This document shows, piece after piece, positions 30,663 to 37,885 of a stretch of DNA of 49,696 nucleotides (positions are counted from its first letter, which is position 1; every line of letters begins with the position of its first letter). Position numbers and translations under genes: made by a program. The notes under the pieces are model-generated. The model was not told the DNA's origin, searched no databases, and was given only the letters and a program-made list of their open reading frames with translations. Source of the DNA: an uncultured Akkermansia sp. (lineage in GTDB: Bacteria; Verrucomicrobiota; Verrucomicrobiia; Verrucomicrobiales; Akkermansiaceae). The stretch covers positions 1 to 49,696 of the forward strand of contig CANQGG010000012.1 of NCBI GenBank assembly GCA_947601655.1, given 5' to 3'.

Positions 30663-32024
30663 TCAGACAGCTTCACCATAGAGGGTGAAGCCAGTGGATT
30701 CCGCAATGCGGACGGGAGCGATAGAGCCGATGGCCGGAGAGCCGGAGGTGATGACGATGGGCTTGTTCTGGGAGGAACGTCCCTGCAGACGATTAGGGTT
30801 GGTTTTACTGGGGCCCTCCACGAGGACAAGCTGAGTGGAGCCGACAAGGGCTGCATTGCGAGCCGTGGCAATGCGGTTCACGACTGCAAGCAGGTCGTGG
30901 TTTCGCGCCTCTTTTTCACGAAGGCAAATTTGGTTCGCCATTTCTGCGGCAGGAGTACCGCGGCGTGGCGAGTATTGGAAGATAAAAGCATTGTCGAATT
31001 GTACTTCCTCCACGGCGGCGCGAGTAAGCAGGTAATCCTCCTCCGTCTCGCCGGGGAAGCCCACGATGATGTCAGTCGTGATGGCAAGGTCGGGACGGGC
31101 AGCACGCATGGCGTGACAGAGCTCGAGATATTTTGACTGCCTGTAGGGGCGGCGCATGAGCTGGAGGATGCGATCACTCCCGCTCTGCATGGGAAAGTGG
31201 ATATGGCTGCAGAGCTTCGGCAGGTAAGTGTAAGCACGAACTAAATCGTCCCGGAAGCCGATGGGGTGCGGGGATGTGAAGCGGATGCGCTCCAATCCGG
31301 GAATTTCATGTACGGCTTCCAGCAAGCGAACAAAGGCGCCGCGACCGTCAATAACGGGTTCTTCCCGACCGTATCGGTTCACGATCTGTCCGAGCAGGGT
31401 CACTTCTTTGATGCCATTGTGCTCCACAAGGCGGCGCACTTCATCGAGAATGTCCTTCATGGGACGGGAACGTTCTTCCCCGCGTGTGGACGGAACAATG
31501 CAGTACGAGCAGTGCATATCGCACCCCTGCATGATGGAGACGAATGCCGAGCAACTGCTGGATGTGGGCAGGTGGTCGCGGATGAGATCCTGCGCACGGG
31601 GAGTAGGATCCGTTTCACAGAGCTGTGCACCGCGGCGCAGAGGCCGGTCGACATTGACGGAGAGACGTTTTTTCAGAAGGGAATCGCAGAGGGGAAGAAC
31701 ACGGCGGTAGCGCTGGGTGCCGGCGACGATATCCAACCGCGGAAGTTCCCGAAAGAGGGAGCGGCCGAGGCTCTGGCTCATGCATCCCATGATGCCATAG
31801 ACCGTGTGGGGACGCGCCTCAGGGGAAGCCATGATCATACCCATCTTACCGAGGGCTTTCAGCTCGGCCTTTTCTCGGACAGAGCAGGTATTCATGAGCA
31901 CCACGTCCGCTTGCCCCGGGGAAGACACAAGGGAATAACCGGCAGCAAGGAAATCAGCGGCGACTTGTTCAGAGTCGCGCTCGTTCATCTGGCAGCCGTA
32001 GGTTTTGATGAAGAGGGAAGGCAT
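30663..32024 (-). CDS. miaB: MiaB, tRNA-2-methylthio-N6-dimethylallyladenosine synthase
   Basis: Radical-SAM methylthiotransferase that converts i6A37 to ms2i6A37 in tRNAs reading UNN codons. It has 453 residues. N-terminal UPF0004 cluster Cys: C11, C47 and C81. Radical-SAM CxxxCxxC: C168, C172, C175 (GCDMHCSYC). A C-terminal TRAM domain (about 385-450) contains NRLQGRSSQNKPIV. It starts 5 bases after queC and ends the cysS-queF-queC-miaB run. The related MtaB/RimO families differ in the Cys-region context; the LQGR...NK TRAM motif fits MiaB best. Confidence 0.93.
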   Translation of the reverse strand: MPSLFIKTYGCQMNERDSEQVAADFLAAGYSLVSSPGQADVVLMNTCSVREKAELKALGKMGMIMASPEARPHTVYGIMGCMSQSLGRSLFRELPRLDIVAGTQRYRRVLPLCDSLLKKRLSVNVDRPLRRGAQLCETDPTPRAQDLIRDHLPTSSSCSAFVSIMQGCDMHCSYCIVPSTRGEERSRPMKDILDEVRRLVEHNGIKEVTLLGQIVNRYGREEPVIDGRGAFVRLLEAVHEIPGLERIRFTSPHPIGFRDDLVRAYTYLPKLCSHIHFPMQSGSDRILQLMRRPYRQSKYLELCHAMRAARPDLAITTDIIVGFPGETEEDYLLTRAAVEEVQFDNAFIFQYSPRRGTPAAEMANQICLREKEARNHDLLAVVNRIATARNAALVGSTQLVLVEGPSKTNPNRLQGRSSQNKPIVITSGSPAIGSIAPVRIAESTGFTLYGEAV

Positions 32025-32029
32025 GGGCG

Positions 32030-32686
32030 CTATGCAAGGTAGGAAGTGGGATCAGAGATGCCGGCGGCTTGAAAAGCTTCTTTTCGCTCGCGGCAGGTGG
32101 CACAGCGTCCACAGTGCCTTTCCCCGCCGCGGTAACAGGAGTATGTTCGTGCAAAATCTACACCAAGTTTCGCTCCCAGAGCCACGATTTCTGTTTTGCC
32201 CATGGAAATGAAGGGGCGCAGCAGCCGCAGTTCGGCATAGGTACCCAGAGAAACCGCCTGCTGCATGGCTTGCATAAAGGATTCGCGACAATCCGGGTAA
32301 ATGGCGTGATCCCCGGAGTGGGCAGCGATGACAATTCCTGAGGCTCCGGCACTTTCTGCCACACCGGCAGCGATGGCGAGGAAAATGCCATTGCGGAACG
32401 GGACAACCGTTTGCTTCATGTTTTGCTCGGCATATTCGGCAGTCGGTATGGCATCTGCTCCCGAAAGCAGGGCACTTGTAAGATGAGGCGTGAGCGAATG
32501 CAGGTTAATGCAGTGGAAAGGAATACCGAGAGATTTTGCGTGGTAGTGAGCGCATGTGAGCTCCTGAATAGCATGGTTGCTGCCATAGTCGAAGCTGAGT
32601 ACACCGACTACTTCATGCTCCCTGTGAGCCCAGTACAGTGCCGTGGTGGAATCGACACCCCCAGAGAGAAGGACGAGACATTTCAT
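32030..32686 (-). CDS. queC: QueC, 7-cyano-7-deazaguanine (preQ0) synthase
   Basis: ATP-dependent conversion of carboxy-deazaguanine to preQ0 in queuosine synthesis. It has 218 residues from ATG 32686 (MKCLVLLSGGVDSTTALYWA); the 44-codon upstream extension of the frame overlaps queF and carries no conserved sequence, so I reject it. The PP-loop is SGGVDST. The C-terminal zinc site has four Cys in CYRGGERHCGRCATCRERKEAF. It lies between queF (19-base gap) and miaB (5-base gap). Confidence 0.95.
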   Translation of the reverse strand: MKCLVLLSGGVDSTTALYWAHREHEVVGVLSFDYGSNHAIQELTCAHYHAKSLGIPFHCINLHSLTPHLTSALLSGADAIPTAEYAEQNMKQTVVPFRNGIFLAIAAGVAESAGASGIVIAAHSGDHAIYPDCRESFMQAMQQAVSLGTYAELRLLRPFISMGKTEIVALGAKLGVDFARTYSCYRGGERHCGRCATCRERKEAFQAAGISDPTSYLA

Positions 32687-32705
32687 GGCGGAAGGTGAGA
32701 GAAAA

Positions 32706-33119
32706 TCAGGCGGGACGGTTCTCCGGACAGTGCTCGGCGATCGCAGTGAGACGTATGCCGCCGCGTGCGCCGAAACGCCCGACCACACGCATCCAACGCG
32801 GGGCAGCTGCAGCCACAAGATCGTCGAGGATGCGGTTGATCACCTGCTCATTGAAGGAGGGATAGTTGCGGAAAGAGACGAGGTAATATTTGAGACTCTT
32901 TGTTTCAATCACTTTTTCCGCCGGACAATAGGAAATTGTGAGATGACAGGAATCCGGTTGGCCGGTTACGGGGCAGAGGGAAGAAAACTCCTCTGTCTCC
33001 AGCGTAACGGTATAGGGTCGTTGCGGAGAGCGATTGGGGAAGGTTTCGAGCTTTGCTTCATCCGGAGAGGAGAAGAACTCGCTGTGCTTTCCGAGAAGGG
33101 TGAGATCCTGCAATGCCAT
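32706..33119 (-). CDS. queF: QueF, NADPH-dependent preQ0 reductase (YkvM type)
   Basis: Reduces the nitrile of preQ0 to preQ1, the base inserted into tRNA on the way to queuosine. It has 137 residues from ATG 33119 (MALQDLTLLGK), the size of the unimodular class. The catalytic Cys is in FSSLCPVTGQPD, the substrate segment is ETKSLKYYLVSFRN, and the NADPH/Glu region is FNEQVINRILDDL. An upstream extension overlaps the cysS end and is rejected. It starts 17 bases after the cysS stop. Confidence 0.95.
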   Translation of the reverse strand: MALQDLTLLGKHSEFFSSPDEAKLETFPNRSPQRPYTVTLETEEFSSLCPVTGQPDSCHLTISYCPAEKVIETKSLKYYLVSFRNYPSFNEQVINRILDDLVAAAAPRWMRVVGRFGARGGIRLTAIAEHCPENRPA

Positions 33120-33136
33120 GGTGGGGAAGTCTGGAG

Positions 33137-34567
33137 TCAGAGTCTGTGGAGTTGATAGCCGTCTTTGCCGTCTTTCATGCCCCAACCGAGTTCGGCGAGT
33201 CGTGGGCGCAAGGCGTCTGCTTTCGACCAGTCCTTTGCCTGCCGTGCCTTCCAGCGTTCCTCCGCTATGGCACGTACTTCTTCGGGCGCTTCGTCCGTTT
33301 CGTCGTCCTGCACATCTGGCAGGATCAGACCAAGCGCCTCAATTATGAAGCGAAACGCGCGGCGGGTGGAGGCGGATTCCTCCGGCGTCAGTTCGGCGGG
33401 TTTGATAGCATGAAGAGCGCTGAAGAGGTGCCCCAGCGCTTCGGGCGTATTCAGGTCATCCTGGAGACTCTCCCAGGCCGGGGTGAAGGTGTTAAGATCC
33501 GGCGGGTTTTTGATGAGGTCCCGGTAAGTCGGTTCCGGCGCTTTTGTCGAATTTGCACGGGTTGCCAGTGCATCGTCGAACCGGCGGAGTTTTCGGAGCG
33601 CTGCTGCAGCGTCCCTCATGCCGCTGAGAGTGAAGTTCAGCGGTCGACGATAGTAGGCTCCTGCCAGCACGTAACGCAGTGCGGCCGGAGTATGCCCCAG
33701 CGCAACCAGGTCATCGAGTGTGTACATGTTGCCGAGGCTTTTGCTCATTTTTGCGCCGTCTACCAGCAGGTGAGTGATGTGGAACCACTGGCGTGCAAAG
33801 TTCCCGCCGCAGCCGCAGCGACTCTGGGCAATTTCGTTCTCATGGTGCGGAAAAATGAGATCCACGCCGCCGGAGTGCAGGTCAAAGTCGTCGCCAAGAT
33901 ATTTGTGGCTCATAGCAGAACACTCGAGGTGCCATCCGGGACGCCCCTGACCCCATGGGGATTCCCAATAGTTTTCTCCATCCTCAGGACGCCTGGCCTT
34001 CCAGAGTACAAAATCCGCCACGCTGTCTTTCTCGTACTCGTCCGTATCAGCGCGAGTTTGGGCTGTCTTTCCCAGGTCCAGAGTTTGGCTGTCGAGGTGA
34101 GCGAGTCTGCCGTAGTCAGCGTAGGACGAGATACGAAAATACACGGAACCGTCTTCGCTCAGGTAGGCATGTCCTTTCTCGATGAGATTTTTGACAAGTT
34201 CGATCTGTTCGGGGATATGTGCTACGGCACTTGGCTCCACATGGGGTGACAGGCAGTTAAGCGCGCGGCAGTCATCGTGAAACTTTCGTGTCCATTTTTC
34301 CGTATATTCCTTAAGAGGAATGCCTTGAGCTATGGAATTGCGGATGGTTTTATCATCCACATCAGTGATATTGCGAACGTGCTTGGTGCGCAGTCCTCCC
34401 AGTTCTACGACACGGCGGAAGACATCTTGCGCCACAAAAGTGCGAAAGTTGCCGATGTGCGCTGCTGCATACACCGTCGGTCCGCAACAGTAGAAGCGCA
34501 ACGTTTTACCATCTTGTGCTTCTACGGGGAGAGAACGGCGTGTGCAGGTGTCGAAAAGCGTGAGCAT
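33137..34567 (-). CDS. cysS: Cysteinyl-tRNA synthetase
   Basis: Charges tRNA-Cys. It has 476 residues from ATG 34567 (MLTLFDTCTRRSLPV). Longer starts at 34579 and 34627 overlap the promoter found here. Motifs: zinc Cys in YCCGPTVY, HIGH-like HIGN, zinc ligands in GWHLECSAMS and HSGGVDLIFPHHENE, and KMSKS in GAKMSKSLGN. It is the first gene of a run with queF, queC and miaB. It is divergent from thi4, sharing a palindromic double -35 region. Confidence 0.96.
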   Translation of the reverse strand: MLTLFDTCTRRSLPVEAQDGKTLRFYCCGPTVYAAAHIGNFRTFVAQDVFRRVVELGGLRTKHVRNITDVDDKTIRNSIAQGIPLKEYTEKWTRKFHDDCRALNCLSPHVEPSAVAHIPEQIELVKNLIEKGHAYLSEDGSVYFRISSYADYGRLAHLDSQTLDLGKTAQTRADTDEYEKDSVADFVLWKARRPEDGENYWESPWGQGRPGWHLECSAMSHKYLGDDFDLHSGGVDLIFPHHENEIAQSRCGCGGNFARQWFHITHLLVDGAKMSKSLGNMYTLDDLVALGHTPAALRYVLAGAYYRRPLNFTLSGMRDAAAALRKLRRFDDALATRANSTKAPEPTYRDLIKNPPDLNTFTPAWESLQDDLNTPEALGHLFSALHAIKPAELTPEESASTRRAFRFIIEALGLILPDVQDDETDEAPEEVRAIAEERWKARQAKDWSKADALRPRLAELGWGMKDGKDGYQLHRL

Positions 34568-34577
34568 GACGCGCGCC

Positions 34578-34606
34578 ATTATGCGCGATATGAAGGACGC
34601 TGTCAA
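34578..34606 (-). promoter_or_regulatory. Promoter of the cysS-queF-queC-miaB operon, very short leader
   Basis: Minus-strand -35 TTGACA (34606-34601), 17-bp spacer, -10 CATAAT (34583-34578), then 10 bases to ATG 34567. Its -35 forms the left half of the palindrome TGTCAAGCTTGACA shared with the thi4 promoter. Confidence 0.65.
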
Positions 34607-34608
34607 GC

Positions 34609-34637
34609 TTGACATCAGCTCTGACAAACACTATCAT
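34609..34637 (+). promoter_or_regulatory. Promoter of thi4, predicted leaderless
   Basis: -35 TTGACA (34609-34614), 17-bp spacer, -10 TATCAT (34632-34637), then GGGGAG and ATG 34644. The 6-base gap puts the transcription start at the ATG and leaves no room for a TPP riboswitch. The two -35 boxes are back to back, separated by GC. Confidence 0.7.
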
Positions 34638-34643
34638 GGGGAG

Positions 34644-35426
34644 ATGGAAACACTTATCTCACGAGGGATTATTCGGTCCTATTTCGGGAAGCTGGAAGAG
34701 AGTTTGACATTGGATGCGGCTGTGGTGGGAGGCGGTCCCTCCGGCATTGTGGCGGCTTATTATCTGGCGAAGGAAGGACACCGTGTGGCGCTTTTGGATC
34801 GCAAACTTGCCCCTGGCGGCGGTATGTGGGGCGGCGCGATGATGTTTAACGATATCGTGGTGCAGGAGGAGGCTCTTCCCATTGTTGAAGAGCTTCAGCT
34901 CAGCTGCCGCAAGCACGAAAATGGTACGTATCTTCTCGATTCCGTGCACGCCACCGCGGGTCTGATCTACCGTGCTACCGAGGCCGGGGCGACCATTTTC
35001 AACTGCTTTTCGGTGGAAGACGTGGTGTACAAACAAGGACGCGTCGGTGGCGTGGTTGTAAACTGGACTCCCGTGTTGCGCGAAGGATTGCACGTGGATC
35101 CGCTGACTTTTGCATCCCGAGTGGTGTTGGATGCGACCGGGCACGATTGTGAGATTGCCAGGACTGTGGCGCGTAAGAATGGGGTACGTCTGCAGACGGA
35201 GACAGGTGGAGTAATCGGCGAAATGAGTATGGATGCTGCCGAGGGCGAGCGTACTACTATTGAAAACACAAAGGAGATTTATCCCGGTCTTTTTGTCTCT
35301 GGCATGGCGGCGAACGGCGTGAGCGGCAGCTTTCGCATGGGCCCCATCTTCGGCGGAATGCTGCTGAGTGGACGCAAGGTAGCGCAGCTTATGCACGAGT
35401 CACTCGTTTCCGACGTTCAGTGTTGA
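34644..35426 (+). CDS. thi4: Thi4-type thiazole synthase, sulfide-dependent (His) form
   Basis: Makes the thiazole of thiamine from NAD, glycine and a sulfur source. It has 260 residues from ATG 34644. The dinucleotide-binding motif is VVGGGPSGIVAAYYLA (about 27-42), then GGGMWGGAMMFN and the C-terminal FVSGMAANGVSGSFRMGPIFGGM. In yeast the suicidal sulfur-donating Cys205 sits in a CxDP context. Here the matching position reads LHVDP with His150, as in methanogen enzymes that use free sulfide catalytically. This implies growth at low oxygen with sulfide available. The longer frame from 34542 crosses the promoter and is rejected. Confidence 0.92.
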   Translation: METLISRGIIRSYFGKLEESLTLDAAVVGGGPSGIVAAYYLAKEGHRVALLDRKLAPGGGMWGGAMMFNDIVVQEEALPIVEELQLSCRKHENGTYLLDSVHATAGLIYRATEAGATIFNCFSVEDVVYKQGRVGGVVVNWTPVLREGLHVDPLTFASRVVLDATGHDCEIARTVARKNGVRLQTETGGVIGEMSMDAAEGERTTIENTKEIYPGLFVSGMAANGVSGSFRMGPIFGGMLLSGRKVAQLMHESLVSDVQC

Positions 35427-35439
35427 GGAGCAGAGCAGA

Positions 35440-37653
35440 TCATCTCTGCAGCGGTGGCTTCACGCCGAGTGATCGTGCCGCAAGGATGCGGCACAGCGGA
35501 TAGTTGACTGCTCCACCCGGCAGAGTGGGAATTGCTCGCAATGGAATAATGTGGTGAGGCGCCATATTTTTAGAATAGCGGGCGTTGATGAACGTGTAGC
35601 GAAGTGTAATCACATCGTGCGGTCCCACTGTTTTGTGCAACGTGGAGAGCAAGACCAGCGTATCCTCATGACGATTGTCCTGGCTTTCTAGCGCTACGAC
35701 GACAAACTTCGGAGCCTCTCCAATTTTTGAAGGGATATTCAACAGGGAAGCAAGTAGCCGCTCTGTTTCACGGTGAGAAATGAGCTCCCCCCCCACCATG
35801 GAGAAGTCCTCGTGAGGCCCCATAACAACGAGCTGTCCATCTTCACGGAGAAAGCCGATATCGCCCGTGCATATCCAGCGTGACGCATGGGTATCCGGAG
35901 GGATCGCCTCACTAGCAGAACAAGTGCAGCAGGCTGGGCCTTTCACATAAATGAGACCCGGTATTTCATCCTTCTGGAGAGGGATATCGGAATCCAGAGA
36001 ACCGATGCGTACGGCAAGCCCGGAGAGCGGCTGCCCCGCAGCACCAGGAGATCCACGGTGAATTCGCAAACTTTTCGGCATTTCCGGCATTTCTGTTTGC
36101 GGTGGCAGGGAACACGCAACAGGCATTGCCACCTGCCGTGGAAGGTAGCACTCGCAGAGGTGAATCTTATTGACGGCATACGCCTGCCGAGCATCATTTG
36201 CCGAGACCTGGCCCGCCACCAGCAGCCGGAGCGAAGAAAATTCCTCCTCCTTGCAGGCGGCGAGAAGGGGCGGGACTTGTTCTGGCGCGACGGTGGCGCG
36301 AGTCGGCTTATAGCGTAGAATGAGTTCGCAGAGTCGTTTGGAAGCCTTTGGATCCGGGTATGTGATGATATCTTCTCCCTCAAGGAGAGGGTACAGGAGA
36401 CCGAGCAGGAAGCCTGCTCGGTGGTGGAAAGGAAGACAACTGAGGATACGCTCTTTCTCCCCATTGCCGATGCGACATTGCGTCAGACGGTATCCAGTGA
36501 GGATGGCACAGTGGCTCATGCTCACGCCGTGTAATCCTGTCCCATCGCTGTAGCTGTTGTACAGCACAACAGCTTCCTGTCCGGAGCTTAGTTCGGGCGT
36601 GTGAATCCAATTCTCTATATTCGTCTTTCCGAGGAGCGCAATGAAAAAATCCTGCATTGTTCGTAGAAAACCGCCATTTGCCGATAAAAGCTCATCGACG
36701 TAGAGGATATCGCGTTTTGGAGGCCAGGCAAAATCCTCAAGGTTTTCTGCAAAATTATGACCGGAGAGAAAGCGCGACACATGGGCTTGCTCAACCATCC
36801 GGCGAAAGACAGAGGGGGGGTAAGTGAAGTCAATATTCACCGGAGTGATGCCCGCGAGAATACACGCTGTGTTGGCGATGATGGAAAGGCGACCAGGGGG
36901 CAGGATGATGCCGAGACGACGTGTATTGATATGTCGCCGCAGACGCCGCGCCAGCGGCACTGCCAGGGAAAGCAGGTGTCTGTAGCTCATCCGCTGCTCG
37001 TTTACCCCATCAATGATGACAGCCCTGGGGTGTGCAAGCAGACTGCGCAGAAGCATCCCGGAGAGACTATCAGATGTGTTTTGCTTAGCTACGGAAGCTG
37101 TTTGCTCTGCGGAGGCGATTGCCCACGCGGTCGCGATGGAGCGCGCCGTGGCGACTCCTGGACGAATGGGTGGCATAATGCGCAAAACAGCGCGTGTAAA
37201 GGCAGATTCGGTGTCGGAGGGCTCCCAGCTTCCATTGTGCAGGGAGTACAGCCCTTCGTATACCGGAATTATCTCGCCCTGCACATCCTCAAGCAGGTAA
37301 CTGAGCAATGCCGACGGTACGTCAGATACACAGGCCGGCGGTTGCTCGGGGCGTCCCAGTAGTAGCACCACGTGACACCCGGAAGTCAATTTTGCTTTGA
37401 TTTGGGCACGCAGGGTTTCTCTTTTCTGTCGAGTCAGGGAAAAGAGGATTCCTCCTCCGCGTCTGTGGGAAACGTAATTTGTAATTTCACGAGATGGACG
37501 CAAGGAATCTTCAATGAGCCATGCTACTTTTTCTTCACCGCCAAGAGCGGATTCTAGTACGCGCAGAGTTGGAAGATGCAGCCTGTTAACCAGAACCAAA
37601 TGAGGAGATTCCGGTATGTTTTCTGTCCCTTCAATGCTCACATCGACCGCCAT
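35440..37653 (-). CDS. Degenerate Aas-like protein (predicted pseudoenzyme)
   Basis: 737 residues from ATG 37653, chosen because a promoter (37664-37692) ends 10 bases before it; the frame opens further upstream into dnaE promoter DNA. The layout matches the protein at 8018-10207: an acyltransferase-like N-terminus (NRLHLPTL at 23-30, again Arg24 for the catalytic His, no FPEG) and an AMP-ligase-like C-terminus. Here the ligase motifs have decayed too: the P-loop reads YNSYSDGTGLHG (about 365-376) without the Lys, the YGLTE position reads CYLPRQ, and the C-terminal catalytic Lys is missing in LPGGAVNYPL. TGD remains. The frame is intact over 2.2 kb, so it is probably a functional non-enzyme rather than a pseudogene. 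Confidence 0.8.
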   Translation of the reverse strand: MAVDVSIEGTENIPESPHLVLVNRLHLPTLRVLESALGGEEKVAWLIEDSLRPSREITNYVSHRRGGGILFSLTRQKRETLRAQIKAKLTSGCHVVLLLGRPEQPPACVSDVPSALLSYLLEDVQGEIIPVYEGLYSLHNGSWEPSDTESAFTRAVLRIMPPIRPGVATARSIATAWAIASAEQTASVAKQNTSDSLSGMLLRSLLAHPRAVIIDGVNEQRMSYRHLLSLAVPLARRLRRHINTRRLGIILPPGRLSIIANTACILAGITPVNIDFTYPPSVFRRMVEQAHVSRFLSGHNFAENLEDFAWPPKRDILYVDELLSANGGFLRTMQDFFIALLGKTNIENWIHTPELSSGQEAVVLYNSYSDGTGLHGVSMSHCAILTGYRLTQCRIGNGEKERILSCLPFHHRAGFLLGLLYPLLEGEDIITYPDPKASKRLCELILRYKPTRATVAPEQVPPLLAACKEEEFSSLRLLVAGQVSANDARQAYAVNKIHLCECYLPRQVAMPVACSLPPQTEMPEMPKSLRIHRGSPGAAGQPLSGLAVRIGSLDSDIPLQKDEIPGLIYVKGPACCTCSASEAIPPDTHASRWICTGDIGFLREDGQLVVMGPHEDFSMVGGELISHRETERLLASLLNIPSKIGEAPKFVVVALESQDNRHEDTLVLLSTLHKTVGPHDVITLRYTFINARYSKNMAPHHIIPLRAIPTLPGGAVNYPLCRILAARSLGVKPPLQR

Positions 37654-37663
37654 GGCAGGCACG

Positions 37664-37692
37664 ACTATAGCATAATGATTTGGGGCATGCAA
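37664..37692 (-). promoter_or_regulatory. Promoter of the degenerate Aas-like gene, very short leader
   Basis: Minus-strand -35 TTGCAT (37692-37687), 17-bp spacer, -10 TATAGT (37669-37664), then 10 bases to ATG 37653. Confidence 0.6.
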
Positions 37693-37850
37693 TATTCTAC
37701 ATTCGCGCATCGAAAGCAAATGTTCACCGTTCCACGGAGTTTCAGCGGTTGAGATATATGCCAAAAATGTTAAGGTGCAAACATGGGGAAGATCAGAGGT
37801 AAATTGAAATTTTGTTAGTGTAAATTGCTTTGATTGGACGGAGTAGCGTC

Positions 37851-37879
37851 TTGCCAAATCTGTTCGGATACTGTAGAAT
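37851..37879 (+). promoter_or_regulatory. Promoter of dnaE, predicted leaderless
   Basis: -35 TTGCCA (37851-37856), 17-bp spacer, -10 TAGAAT (37874-37879), then 6 bases to ATG 37886. Confidence 0.75.
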
Positions 37880-37885
37880 GCGCCC

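Noticed and set aside
32687..32818. 44-codon extension of QueC
   Set aside because: Overlaps the queF end; PP-loop proteins of this family start directly at MKxLVLLSGG.
34542..34643. 34-codon extension of Thi4 and the matching extension of CysS to 34627
   Set aside because: Both cover the divergent promoters and lack conserved residues.
34615..34643. TPP riboswitch in front of thi4
   Set aside because: Only about 30 bases lie between the -35 and the ATG, and no thi-box sequence is visible.
35430..35450. GCAGAG/CTCTGC hairpin between thi4 and the convergent gene as a terminator
   Set aside because: Six-base stem without a T run on either strand.
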